Source: Natrialbaceae archaeon Tc-Br11_E2g14 (lineage in GTDB: Archaea > Halobacteriota > Halobacteria > Halobacteriales > Natrialbaceae). From it: DNA of 37,138 nucleotides. Both the position numbers and the translations under genes were made by a program. The first letter of the stretch is position 1. Each line of letters opens with the position of its first letter. The notes below the pieces were generated by a model. The model was not told the DNA's origin, did not search any database, and saw only the letters and a list, made by a program, of their open reading frames with translations. Positions 16,001 through 23,123 of this stretch are shown here, in pieces. The stretch lies in assembly GCA_001564275.1 (NCBI GenBank), contig LKND01000022.1, forward strand, positions 1-37,138. The letters run 5' to 3'.

Positions 16001-17180
16001 TGGCGCTGTCACAGGCGCTCCCATCCCGTGAGATGTCATCGTCCGCCGGTTTCAGCGGCAGGCTCTCACCCCACGGGTCATGGCGGCCAGCGATGTTGAC
16101 CGCCGCGTTGATGTCTGCGTGGTACTCCGATACCCAACACTCGTCGTTCTGGCACCGGAACACGTCACCGTTCCGGTGCCCGACGTGATCGCACTCGTGA
16201 CACGTCTGACTCGTGTACTCTGGTCGGACGTATTCGACCGGAAGCCCTGTCTCTCGTGCCTTGTCATCGATGCGCTGTTGAAGCCGAGCGAACGCCCATG
16301 CGTGGAGCCGTCGGTTCATCCACTCACCGTAATCGAGGTCTTCACGGATGTCCGAAAGATCTTCCAGCACAAGCACTGGCTTCTCGAATCGACAAGCATA
16401 CTCGACAGCACGTCGAGACGCCTTCTCGATGATGTCTGTGAGTGCGTTCTGGTAGTGATCGAATCGCTCGTCTATCCGCCACTGTGAGGCGTCACGCTCT
16501 TGCAGTCGCTTGAGCGTCGTGAACATCCCTTTGCGAAGGTGACGAGCGCGACCACCATTGATGAGCAGTGGGTCACTCGGAGTGCCCTGCTCGCAGGCAC
16601 AGCCCGCGAGCAGGTGTGCTTCGCCAATGTCGAAGCCGACTGGTGTTACATCGTCGTCTGTCGGTTCGTAGTCCGGTTGTTCGACCGGAAACTCGACGGT
16701 GACGTGGAGTGTCCACGACGTGCGGTGGCGTTGCAGTCGGAGTTGTCCCGCCGAAGCGTCACCGTGTACGAGGTCGTGCCACAGACCGTCTTGTTCGGGG
16801 TTGATACGAAGCGGTATCCAGAAATTCGTCCCGCGACCGGGTTGCGGTGCCCACCATGTAAACTCGTAGTCACGCGCCGCCGAGTGGTCAAACTCGGCGG
16901 CTTGGTTGGTGAGCCGAACCGGGTGGTCGTCGTCCAACTCCTGTGCGTTGTAGATGTCGTGAAGTTGTGGAACGTAGTTGCACAAAGCCGCTTTCGCCTG
17001 ATACGGGAGGTCGTAGGGCGTCACTACGTCGCTGGTTGCGCTCATCGTGTCACACCCGGCTTCGAACGCTTCGTGAAGCCCCTCACGGTAGGTTTCGAGC
17101 AGGTCACACAGTTTCTGCTCTTTGTGTGCTGTCGGCGGGGCGAGCGTGGCTTCCAGCGTTTTCGTGGCTGTTGCGGTCAT
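15909..17180 (-). CDS. tnpB: TnpB, RNA-guided DNA endonuclease (IS200/IS605 OrfB)
   Basis: TnpB is an RuvC-type nuclease guided by an RNA from the element's right end; it is the presumed ancestor of Cas12 and aids retention of the element. This 423-residue copy looks catalytically complete: RuvC-I VGFDIGEAHLL (Asp184), RuvC-II VLVLEDLSDIRE (Glu273), a zinc ribbon Cys327-x2-Cys330...Cys343-x4-Cys348 in SQTCHECDHVG, and RuvC-III HADINAAVNIAGR (Asp356). The start at 17180 lies one base after the tnpA stop, so the pair is co-transcribed. The C-terminal ~50 residues are Ser/Thr/Glu-rich and poorly ordered, as often in haloarchaeal TnpB. No frameshift is seen. Confidence 0.94.
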   Translation of the reverse strand: MTATATKTLEATLAPPTAHKEQKLCDLLETYREGLHEAFEAGCDTMSATSDVVTPYDLPYQAKAALCNYVPQLHDIYNAQELDDDHPVRLTNQAAEFDHSAARDYEFTWWAPQPGRGTNFWIPLRINPEQDGLWHDLVHGDASAGQLRLQRHRTSWTLHVTVEFPVEQPDYEPTDDDVTPVGFDIGEAHLLAGCACEQGTPSDPLLINGGRARHLRKGMFTTLKRLQERDASQWRIDERFDHYQNALTDIIEKASRRAVEYACRFEKPVLVLEDLSDIREDLDYGEWMNRRLHAWAFARLQQRIDDKARETGLPVEYVRPEYTSQTCHECDHVGHRNGDVFRCQNDECWVSEYHADINAAVNIAGRHDPWGESLPLKPADDDISRDGSACDSATTHRETSEEPSQMTLSTFHGSEPSASNSET

Positions 17181-17181
17181 G

Positions 17182-17574
17182 CTACTGGTCGTCCACGTAG
17201 TCCATCAGCACGTCAATACTCACTTGGCCGGTCGTGGCGAGGAAGTACCCCGGTTGCCAGAACGCATCTTCGAGCGTTTGTGTTACTTCGGGATACTCCG
17301 ACCGAATCCGGCGGGACGTGACGCCTTTGAGCGAGTTGATGAACTTCGTGAGGTCTGTGGTTGGTTTGGTCCGAAACAGGATGTGAACGTGGTCAGTTCC
17401 GCCATCCACGTTCTTGATGTCGGCCTCGAAGTCATCTGCAATGTTGTGGGCGATTTCAGCGACACGCTCCAGCCGCTCATCCGTGAGAATATCAGCACGG
17501 TACTTCGTGACGGTCACGAAGTGATACTGAAGCGCGTAAACTGTGTGCGACCCGGTTTGCAGATGATATTCCAT
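17182..17574 (-). CDS. tnpA: TnpA, Y1 HUH-family transposase (IS200/IS605)
   Basis: The 130-residue single-strand transposase cuts and rejoins the element ends through a 5'-phosphotyrosine. The HUH metal motif is DHVHILF (His62, His64) and the single catalytic tyrosine is Tyr126 in VSIDVLMDYV. The N-terminal VYALQYHFVTVTKYRADIL and the central TKFINSLKGVTSRRI are standard for the family, and the length is normal. With both catalytic elements present the copy should be active for itself and for related non-autonomous elements, such as the relic at 13441. The ATG at 17574 begins the family-like N-terminus. Confidence 0.95.
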   Translation of the reverse strand: MEYHLQTGSHTVYALQYHFVTVTKYRADILTDERLERVAEIAHNIADDFEADIKNVDGGTDHVHILFRTKPTTDLTKFINSLKGVTSRRIRSEYPEVTQTLEDAFWQPGYFLATTGQVSIDVLMDYVDDQ

Positions 17575-17681
17575 TTGGCCTTACCAGATACGAGACACCC
17601 AAGTCAAATAACTCTTGTGACGTGAGGTATTCAGCAGGGAGAAACCGAGTCGTTTGTTGCACAGAGCTTACGCGATTCACT

Positions 17682-17747
17682 CCCGCCCTGTTCGCTCCTC
17701 GGTTCCGACTGAGCGTCGGAACACTCGTCACTCACGGGAAGGGCGGG
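17682..17747. repeat. nested palindromes at the IS left end
   Basis: An outer 8-bp stem, CCCGCCCT (17682-17689) with AGGGCGGG (17740-17747), encloses a perfect inner hairpin GTTCCGAC-TGAGC-GTCGGAAC (17702-17722). In this family TnpA recognises subterminal hairpins on single-stranded DNA, so these are candidates for the left-end recognition structure, although an extra older terminus is also possible. They lie about 110 nt before tnpA. Confidence 0.6.
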
Positions 17748-17761
17748 ATTCTCTCGCTGAA

Positions 17762-18139
17762 TCAAGATAGCTCGGGGAGACACCCGACGAGATCGAGGTC
17801 CTCGAGCGCGGCCTGTACGCCCAGTGGATCCGAGGCATCCTCGACGCATTCGTGAATGTGATGCATGCACGCGAGCAGGCCACGGACGGCCGCCCGACGC
17901 GTCGGGACGTGATCGACGGTTTCACAGACCGGGAGTTCGCCGACCTGGAGGCGATACTTGACAGCCCAGCAGCGACCGATACCCAACCCGGGGTGGGCCT
18001 GATCGTGCCCGGTCTGTTCTCCGAGGAGTTCGAGGGCGGGTGAGCGGCGTCGGTACACCAGTCGGTCGGCGTCGACATCAGCCAGACCCCAGCCAGGTGG
18101 AAGCGATTCTGGTGGAATCGGGTGCTGATCGGCCTGCAT
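17762..18139 (-). CDS. conserved haloarchaeal hypothetical protein
   Basis: A 125-residue soluble protein beginning MQADQHPIPPESLPPGWG. The pattern 'LPPGWxxxxxxxDRLVYRR' recalls small haloarchaeal proteins of unknown function. It has a CMHHIHECVED segment with two Cys and three His that might hold a metal, but no known motif. The ATG at 18139 is preferred over an upstream in-frame extension with different composition. Its TGA stop overlaps the TTGAT at which the IS element inserted, so its coding sequence is intact despite the insertion. Before that event it would have ended against the MgtC gene's stop on the opposite strand. Confidence 0.68.
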   Translation of the reverse strand: MQADQHPIPPESLPPGWGLADVDADRLVYRRRSPALELLGEQTGHDQAHPGLGIGRCWAVKYRLQVGELPVCETVDHVPTRRAAVRGLLACMHHIHECVEDASDPLGVQAALEDLDLVGCLPELS

Positions 18140-18290
18140 GGTTACGGGGTGGCCGCTCGCGGATAACACCGTTGACCTTGCACCTGCAGCCACCCCATTA
18201 GGGACACCATACCGGTTCATCGTGCTGAACAGTCACGAGCGAAAGCACACCGATCGGCCGATTTTTACTCGCCGAGGCCAATCCACCACC

Positions 18291-18605
18291 ATGACCGAGT
18301 TCGATCCCGAGCAGTTCGAGGACAAGTACGCCAACTACTTTCCCGAGTTACAGCAAGCCTACAAGAACGCGTTCACCCGGATCAACGAGCGCTACGACTC
18401 CACCCTGGTCCACGGCATCGACCAGCAGGTACTCAACGAGAGCGAACCGTTCTACGACGAAGAAACGGGATTCTGGGTCGAGCTCCCGGCGGACCCCTAC
18501 GAGCGATTGACCGGCGTGGCGGTCGACCGTGACCGTTTTGAAACAGTCCTCGAGGCCCACGTCGAAGCCATCGAGGCCGAACTCGAGCGCGTGTTCGACG
18601 TCTGA
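18291..18605 (+). CDS. small conserved haloarchaeal protein (DUF5783-like)
   Basis: A 104-residue, strongly acidic protein beginning MTEFDPEQFEDKYANYFPEL. I believe this is the haloarchaeal family labelled DUF5783; the name is from memory. It is mostly helical, with no Cys or membrane segments and no enzyme motif. The ATG at 18291 is supported by a TATA-like ATTTTTACT centred about 26 nt upstream, which also indicates a leaderless transcript. A perfect 12-bp hairpin follows 22 nt after the stop, so this is probably a well-bounded single-gene unit. Confidence 0.78.
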   Translation: MTEFDPEQFEDKYANYFPELQQAYKNAFTRINERYDSTLVHGIDQQVLNESEPFYDEETGFWVELPADPYERLTGVAVDRDRFETVLEAHVEAIEAELERVFDV

Positions 18606-18627
18606 TACGCTTTCGGGTCGTCGCTTC

Positions 18628-18662
18628 CCGGTGAGTGCCCGTGTCGGATCGGCACTCACCGG
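18628..18662 (+). terminator. 12-bp perfect hairpin after the DUF5783-like gene
   Basis: CCGGTGAGTGCC (18628-18639) and GGCACTCACCGG (18651-18662) form a perfect 12-bp stem with an 11-nt loop, 22 nt past the stop at 18605. There is no T-run after it, so it is either a 3'-end stabilising or processing structure or a hairpin-type terminator. The rest of the gap to 18919 contains no convincing gene. Confidence 0.55.
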
Positions 18663-18919
18663 TGAGAAGTAGAGGGAACCGTACGAGAGAGGCCGTCGTT
18701 TACCAAAGAGGGCTGACCGTATGGGTTGTTGTCACCATGGTATTGGCACCGGCACCTCCGATGGTTGCGTGCTGGGTCACCAACCCGAGGCGGCGACCCT
18801 CAGCGGCACCATAATCCCGTTTCGGCGGGTCTCAGGTGGGCTACAACGGAGTCACGTTGGCTATCCAGCGGGTGAGCACTCCCCGTCGCGATGACTGGCC
18901 GAACCAGCACCCCTCGAAA

Positions 18920-19726
18920 TCACTCCCGTCGCCGAAGCGCCTCGATATCGGCCGCGTGGGCCTCGAGCAGTCGCCCGAACGCCGTCGCCTCGCGGCGTTC
19001 CTGAGCGCCCCGCCCGTCGGTATCCCGCAGCCGCGTTTTCAACACCGAGAGGGCGTCCCGTGGCCGTTCGGCGACCGTCTCGGCCACCGCCCGGGGATCC
19101 GACTCGAGCCGCGAGACGAGTCCCATCCGTCGTGCCGTCTCGGCGTCGACGACGCGACCGGTGCAGGCAAGATCGAGGGCGTTTCCCTCGCCGACGATGC
19201 GGGGCAACCGGTGGGTGCCACCCCAGGCACCGAACAGCCCGAACGTGACTCCCGGTTCACCGAACGTGGCGTCCGGGGTCGCCACCCGCAGATCACACGC
19301 CAGCGCCAACTCGAGGCCGCCACCCCGAGCTGGCCCGTCGATTCCGGCGACGGTGACCAGCGGCGTTTCCGCGAGGGCGTTGGCGACCCGCTGACCCAGG
19401 CGGGCGAACGCCTCGGCCCCCTCTCGATCGAGAGCGGCGACAACGTCGAGATCGGCGCCGGCGCAAAACGCCGACCCGGCACCCTCGAGGTAGCAGACGG
19501 TAGGGGGTGTGTGGTCGGTAGGTGGTTCCGAGCGCTCGAGATCGAATTCCCCCGCCCTATCGGCCGATGGCGCCTCGAACCGACACTCCTCGCCGACTCG
19601 AGCGCTCTCGAGCGTTCGAGCCGCGCGCCCGAGCGCCTCGAGGCCCTCCGTTGTCAGCGCGTTGCGAGCAGCCGGCCGATCGAGCCGGATCGTCACTACG
19701 TCACCGGTTCGGGTTCGTTCGATCAT
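18920..19726 (-). CDS. enoyl-CoA hydratase/isomerase (crotonase) family protein
   Basis: A 268-residue crotonase-fold protein acting on acyl-CoA thioesters. The start MIERTRTGDVVTIRLDRPAA is typical and fixes the ATG at 19726. The oxyanion-hole segments are GAGSAFCAGADLD and IDGPARGGGLELALACDLRVA; the latter keeps the first hydratase Glu (GGGLE). The second region reads FGEPGVTFGLFGAWGGTHRL where true hydratases have FG-x-PE; the Glu is replaced by Gly. It may therefore be an isomerase, a thioesterase-like or another crotonase activity rather than a hydratase. An insertion of about 25 acidic residues (FEAPSADRAGEFDLERSEPP) follows the first strand pair. The gene is isolated and points away from the helical protein at 19861. 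Confidence 0.85.
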   Translation of the reverse strand: MIERTRTGDVVTIRLDRPAARNALTTEGLEALGRAARTLESARVGEECRFEAPSADRAGEFDLERSEPPTDHTPPTVCYLEGAGSAFCAGADLDVVAALDREGAEAFARLGQRVANALAETPLVTVAGIDGPARGGGLELALACDLRVATPDATFGEPGVTFGLFGAWGGTHRLPRIVGEGNALDLACTGRVVDAETARRMGLVSRLESDPRAVAETVAERPRDALSVLKTRLRDTDGRGAQERREATAFGRLLEAHAADIEALRRRE

Positions 19727-19860
19727 CAGGCACCCCCGACGAGCGGTGATTGCCCACCCCTCGATGCGAATTTCAAGTGGGTTGTCGAGCGAGTCGCGAT
19801 CATGACAGGCGTCGGTGACGGCTTTCCAAAGGTCTTTGCCTACTCCGCCGTAATCACGGC

Positions 19861-20793
19861 ATGATGTATCGGGTCGACACCTGTCGAACCGCCGCCCGGG
19901 ACGCCGTCGCAGACGTCGAACCGACGGCACTCCACGACCTCATTACCGACCGGCTCGAGGCCGCGTCGATGGCCCCGGGGGTCTTCACCCTCGCCTGTGC
20001 GGCCGCCCTCGATGCGGCTCGAGTCAGCGCTCAGAACGGGCGCTCGAACGGGAGCGGTGACGGCGACGGGACGAACTCCAGAAACGGCGACGGCGACGGC
20101 ATACCCACCGATCGTCGGATCGCTGACGATACTGACACCGACCCCCAGGCCGATACCGACAGGCAACCCGAGACCCAGTTCGATCTCGACGCCATCGCCC
20201 ACCACGCCGCCGGCGTCCAGCTCATCTACGAGGGGCTCAGACTCACCCGCACCCTCGCCCACGAAGAGCCCTGGGCCTCCACCGCCGGCGACGGGCGCGC
20301 CGACCTCGAGATCCTGGCCGCCGATATCATGGTCGCCCGGGGGTTCTACCTCCTGGCGCGCACCGAGGCCGCCGAGAGCGCCGTCCGCACCGTCCGTCGG
20401 TTCGGTCGCGATCAGACGCTCCGTGCCGCCGAGGGGATCGATCCCGAGTCCCAGGCCACGCTCGACGACAACCTCGAGCGTGACGTCCTCGTTCTCGCGG
20501 TTCACACTGGCGCGACAGCGGTCGATGCCCACAGTCCTGCCGCGCTCCTCGGCGTCGCGAGCGACGTCGCCGACGAGGCGGCAATCGGCACCGCCGGCGG
20601 CTTTCCGCCGGTTGCGGAGTGTCTGCCCGCACTCGCTGGCGACGCCGAGGGAGTCGCGCTCGAGGCCGTGGCCGATCTTGGGGTTGACGTGGACGCGGAA
20701 CTGGAACTCGAGGGCGATACCGGGGAGCGATCACCGGAACGACCACCGGCAGAGGTGTCGACCGATCGGGCGACCTCGGCTGGGGATCCCTGA
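19861..20793 (+). CDS. haloarchaeal helical protein resembling isoprenyl-diphosphate synthase subunit (DUF7114-like)
   Basis: A 310-residue acidic, helix-rich protein. The middle (HHAAGVQLIYEGLRLTRTLA, then DLEILAADIMVARGFYLLAR) resembles the all-helical regulatory subunit of heptaprenyl-diphosphate synthase or an isoprenyl synthase without the DDxxD catalytic motifs. I recall similar proteins being labelled DUF7114 or 'polyprenyl synthetase' in haloarchaea. Residues about 60-100 are a Gly/Asn/Asp-rich low-complexity insertion and the last 40 are acidic and disordered. No aspartate-rich motif is present, so catalysis by itself is unlikely. Its start is divergent from the crotonase gene, 134 nt away. 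Function is not assigned. Confidence 0.65.
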   Translation: MMYRVDTCRTAARDAVADVEPTALHDLITDRLEAASMAPGVFTLACAAALDAARVSAQNGRSNGSGDGDGTNSRNGDGDGIPTDRRIADDTDTDPQADTDRQPETQFDLDAIAHHAAGVQLIYEGLRLTRTLAHEEPWASTAGDGRADLEILAADIMVARGFYLLARTEAAESAVRTVRRFGRDQTLRAAEGIDPESQATLDDNLERDVLVLAVHTGATAVDAHSPAALLGVASDVADEAAIGTAGGFPPVAECLPALAGDAEGVALEAVADLGVDVDAELELEGDTGERSPERPPAEVSTDRATSAGDP

Positions 20794-20973
20794 CTTCACA
20801 GGACCAACTGCAGCGAGTTACACGGCGGGCGCCGACACGGCTGGTGGTCAGATGTGCAATGATCAGGAGTGGTGACGGCGTATGATGGTAGCTACAGCGC
20901 GATGACAGGCGACCGAACGCATGCTGGCGAATCGAAACCCATAAAGACGGCTCCGGTCAACTGATGAATGCCT

Positions 20974-21045
20974 GCCTGGGTAGCTTAGCGGTAAAGCGCG
21001 TCCTTGGTAAGGACGAGAGCCCGGGTTCAAATCCCGGCCTAGGCT
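20974..21045 (+). tRNA. trnT: tRNA-Thr (anticodon GGT)
   Basis: A 72-nt cloverleaf without intron. Acceptor stem GCCTGGG pairs with CCTAGGC (one G-T), the D stem is GCTT/AAGC, the anticodon stem CGTCC/GGACG encloses the loop TTGGTAA with anticodon GGT at 21006-21008, and the T arm is CCGGG-TTCAAAT-CCCGG. The discriminator is T and CCA is not encoded. GGT reads ACC and ACU threonine codons. An ATAAAG box about 32 nt upstream (20940-20946) is the likely TATA element. Confidence 0.96.
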
Positions 21046-21230
21046 TCCTGTGACGAACGTCGTGACATGACCGACAGTCTCGAGACACTCGAGCGGGCAA
21101 CGTAAACTGGGCCCCAGCAAGGCGACGGCAGTGACACCGGACTTGTCTGACAGCTCGACAGTGCCCACGAGGTGACACGTTGTCGAAGGGCGTGCACACG
21201 CTTTTGTCGATTGCGTCCGCGACGTGAGCT

Positions 21231-22076
21231 ATGCGAGTATTCATTTCGGCGGACATGGAGGGGGTCACCGGTATCGCGACACCCGAAGACGTCGTCAGCG
21301 GCGAGGAGGAGTATCCTCGTGGGCGGGAGTTGCTGGTCGGCGACGTGAACGCAGCGGTCGAGGGCGCACGTGCCGGCGGTGCCGACACCGTCCTCGTCAA
21401 TGACGCTCACTCGACGATGACGAACATTCCACGGGGAGAACTTCACGAGGGGGCGGGGCTAATCCGGGGCAACACCAAACCGCGATCGATGATGCAGGGG
21501 CTCGACCCGGACCACGACGTGGCGCTGTTCGTCGGCTACCACGCCATGGCCGGCACCGCCGAGGCGGTGTTGAACCACACGTTCGTCGGCCACGAACTGC
21601 TTCGACTCCGCGTGAACGGGGCCGAGGTGGGCGAGCTGGGGTGGAACGCCCGTCTCGCAGGGGCCGAAGGGGTGCCGGTCGGACTGGTCACCGGCGACGA
21701 CGCGACTGTAGCCGAGGCGAGCGCGGAACTCGGGGCGTCGACGCCCACGGTCGCCGTCAAACGCGGCATCGACCGATTCAGCGCGGACTGTCGCCCGCCG
21801 GCGGTCACAAGGGAGGCGATTCGCGAGGGAGCGATGCGTGCCCTCGAGCGTGTGGCTTCGGGTGCCCTCCGGGCGATGTCCCCGACGGAGCCGACCCGGA
21901 TCGAGGCCGACTGGTCGGCGACGAACCACGCTGTGGCGGCCGCATCGATGCCGGGCGTCGAGCGTGCAGGCTCGCGCACGACAGCGGTGGCGGCCACCAC
22001 GTACCCAGGCGCTTTCGAGGCGAGTGTGGGGATGCTCCGCGCGGGCGTTGCCGGCAGAAACGAGTGCTACGGCTGA
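21231..22076 (+). CDS. M55 family D-aminopeptidase (DppA-like)
   Basis: A 281-residue zinc aminopeptidase of family M55, whose type member (Bacillus DppA) removes N-terminal D-amino acids. The metal-ligand pattern of DppA is kept almost residue for residue: SADMEG (Asp8, Glu10), VNDAHS (His60), FVGYHAMAG (His104), a further NHT (His116, catalytic-His position) and GAEVGELG (about Glu135). Length is normal (about 275). It follows the tRNA gene by about 185 nt and has no operon partner in view. The physiological substrate in haloarchaea, which lack murein, is not known. Confidence 0.92.
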   Translation: MRVFISADMEGVTGIATPEDVVSGEEEYPRGRELLVGDVNAAVEGARAGGADTVLVNDAHSTMTNIPRGELHEGAGLIRGNTKPRSMMQGLDPDHDVALFVGYHAMAGTAEAVLNHTFVGHELLRLRVNGAEVGELGWNARLAGAEGVPVGLVTGDDATVAEASAELGASTPTVAVKRGIDRFSADCRPPAVTREAIREGAMRALERVASGALRAMSPTEPTRIEADWSATNHAVAAASMPGVERAGSRTTAVAATTYPGAFEASVGMLRAGVAGRNECYG

Positions 22077-22250
22077 CCGAGTACACACAGCCGACCGGTG
22101 TGTTCGCCTGAGAGCGGCCGACGATTGCACACCCACGGGATCGACCCTCGGCGGGCCTGAAGATATCGATGCCACTCAGTTGGCCCGATAAAGCGAGACG
22201 TTCGCCGGAGAACAAAAGGGTATATCGGTGCGACTGTGGGTACTGTATGA

Positions 22251-23123
22251 GTGACTCGAACGATTTCCCAGGAGCGCTATCTCGAGGCGAAACGGACGGT
22301 CGACGACCGATCGCTGAACCGGACTGTCATCGACGAGTTGGCACCGATACTCGCCGATTCGACTGAAATCGTCGAGATCGGTGCCGGGATCGGCACGATG
22401 GTCCAGCGCCTGCTCGAGTGGGAGTTACTCCCAGACCGGCTGACGTACACACTGGTCGACGTCGATGGAGACGCAATCGAGAGCGCACGGGAGCGTCTGC
22501 CCTCGTGGGCTGCCTCGGCGGGCTACACCGTCCAGGAGGACGGCGCGATCACCCTGCGCCGTGAGGGCCAGGCGGTCCGCATCGAGACCGCGGTGATGGA
22601 CGCGACCACCCATCTTGCCACGGCGACGCCGGATCTGGTCATCGGCTCAGCGTTTCTCGACTTGCTGACGCCGGTCGAGGTCGACGAACTGTTCGCGCAC
22701 CTGCCCGAGGGCTGTCACTGCTACTTCCCGATCACGTTCGATGGCGGGACGACGTTCCAGCCGGCTGTCTTCCCGGCGTTCGACGAGCACGTCGTCGATC
22801 GGTATCACGAGAACATGCACCGCCGCGAGAATCCTGGCGATCCACACGCGGGGCGGCACCTGCTCGCACGCGCGGCGAACGATCACACGCTGCTCGCCGC
22901 AGGCGCATCGGACTGGGTCGTCGCCCCCAATGACGGGGGCTACCGGGCCGACGAAGCTGACTTCCTGCATCACCTCGTCGGGACAGTGACGTCGGCGCTC
23001 GCGGAGAGCCCCATGGTCGACGACGATCGGCTGAAGAGCTGGGGGGACCACCGCCACGAACAGATCGATCGCAACGAGCTCGTCTACATCGCCCACCAGC
23101 TAGACGTGCTGCTGACCGTCTGA
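22251..23123 (+). CDS. SAM-dependent class I methyltransferase
   Basis: A 290-residue Rossmann-fold methyltransferase. Motif I is IVEIGAGIGTMVQRLLEW (about 47-64), followed by the acidic strand end YTLVDVDGDAIESARERLP (motif II) and DLVIGSAFLDLL (motif IV). The C-terminal ~120 residues are a family-specific region with several His (GCHCYFPITFDGGTTFQP and MHRRENPGDPHAGRHLLARA). The GTG at 22251 is read as the start; an ATG at 22247 is out of frame, and the TATATC at 22220-22226 fits a leaderless start here. Its 3' end overlaps that of the glycosyltransferase on the other strand by 24 nt. Substrate is unknown, but position ties it to the arfA/PTPS gene block. Confidence 0.82.
   Translation: MTRTISQERYLEAKRTVDDRSLNRTVIDELAPILADSTEIVEIGAGIGTMVQRLLEWELLPDRLTYTLVDVDGDAIESARERLPSWAASAGYTVQEDGAITLRREGQAVRIETAVMDATTHLATATPDLVIGSAFLDLLTPVEVDELFAHLPEGCHCYFPITFDGGTTFQPAVFPAFDEHVVDRYHENMHRRENPGDPHAGRHLLARAANDHTLLAAGASDWVVAPNDGGYRADEADFLHHLVGTVTSALAESPMVDDDRLKSWGDHRHEQIDRNELVYIAHQLDVLLTV

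Larger units (their letters stand above)
15857..17760 (-). mobile_element. intact IS200/IS605-family insertion sequence (tnpA + tnpB)
   Basis: A 1,904-bp element transcribed on the minus strand. The left end (high coordinates) follows TTGAT (complement at 17761-17765) and carries nested palindromes at 17682-17747; the right end carries the hairpin CCGCGCC/GGCGCGG (15867-15886, 6-nt loop) and terminates GATGTCAC at 15857. TTGAT is the known target and TAM of ISDra2-type elements of this family, and there is no target duplication, as expected for single-strand 'peel and paste' transposition. Joining the flanks restores two convergent genes with abutting stops. Ends are inferred by eye; the genes within are firm. 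Confidence 0.8.

Noticed and set aside
18721-18894. 57-codon frame starting MGCCHHGIGTGTSDG
   Set aside because: The Cys/His-rich start is eye-catching, but composition is not halophile-like (few acidic residues), there is no ribosome site or TATA box at the right spacing, and no family is recognised.
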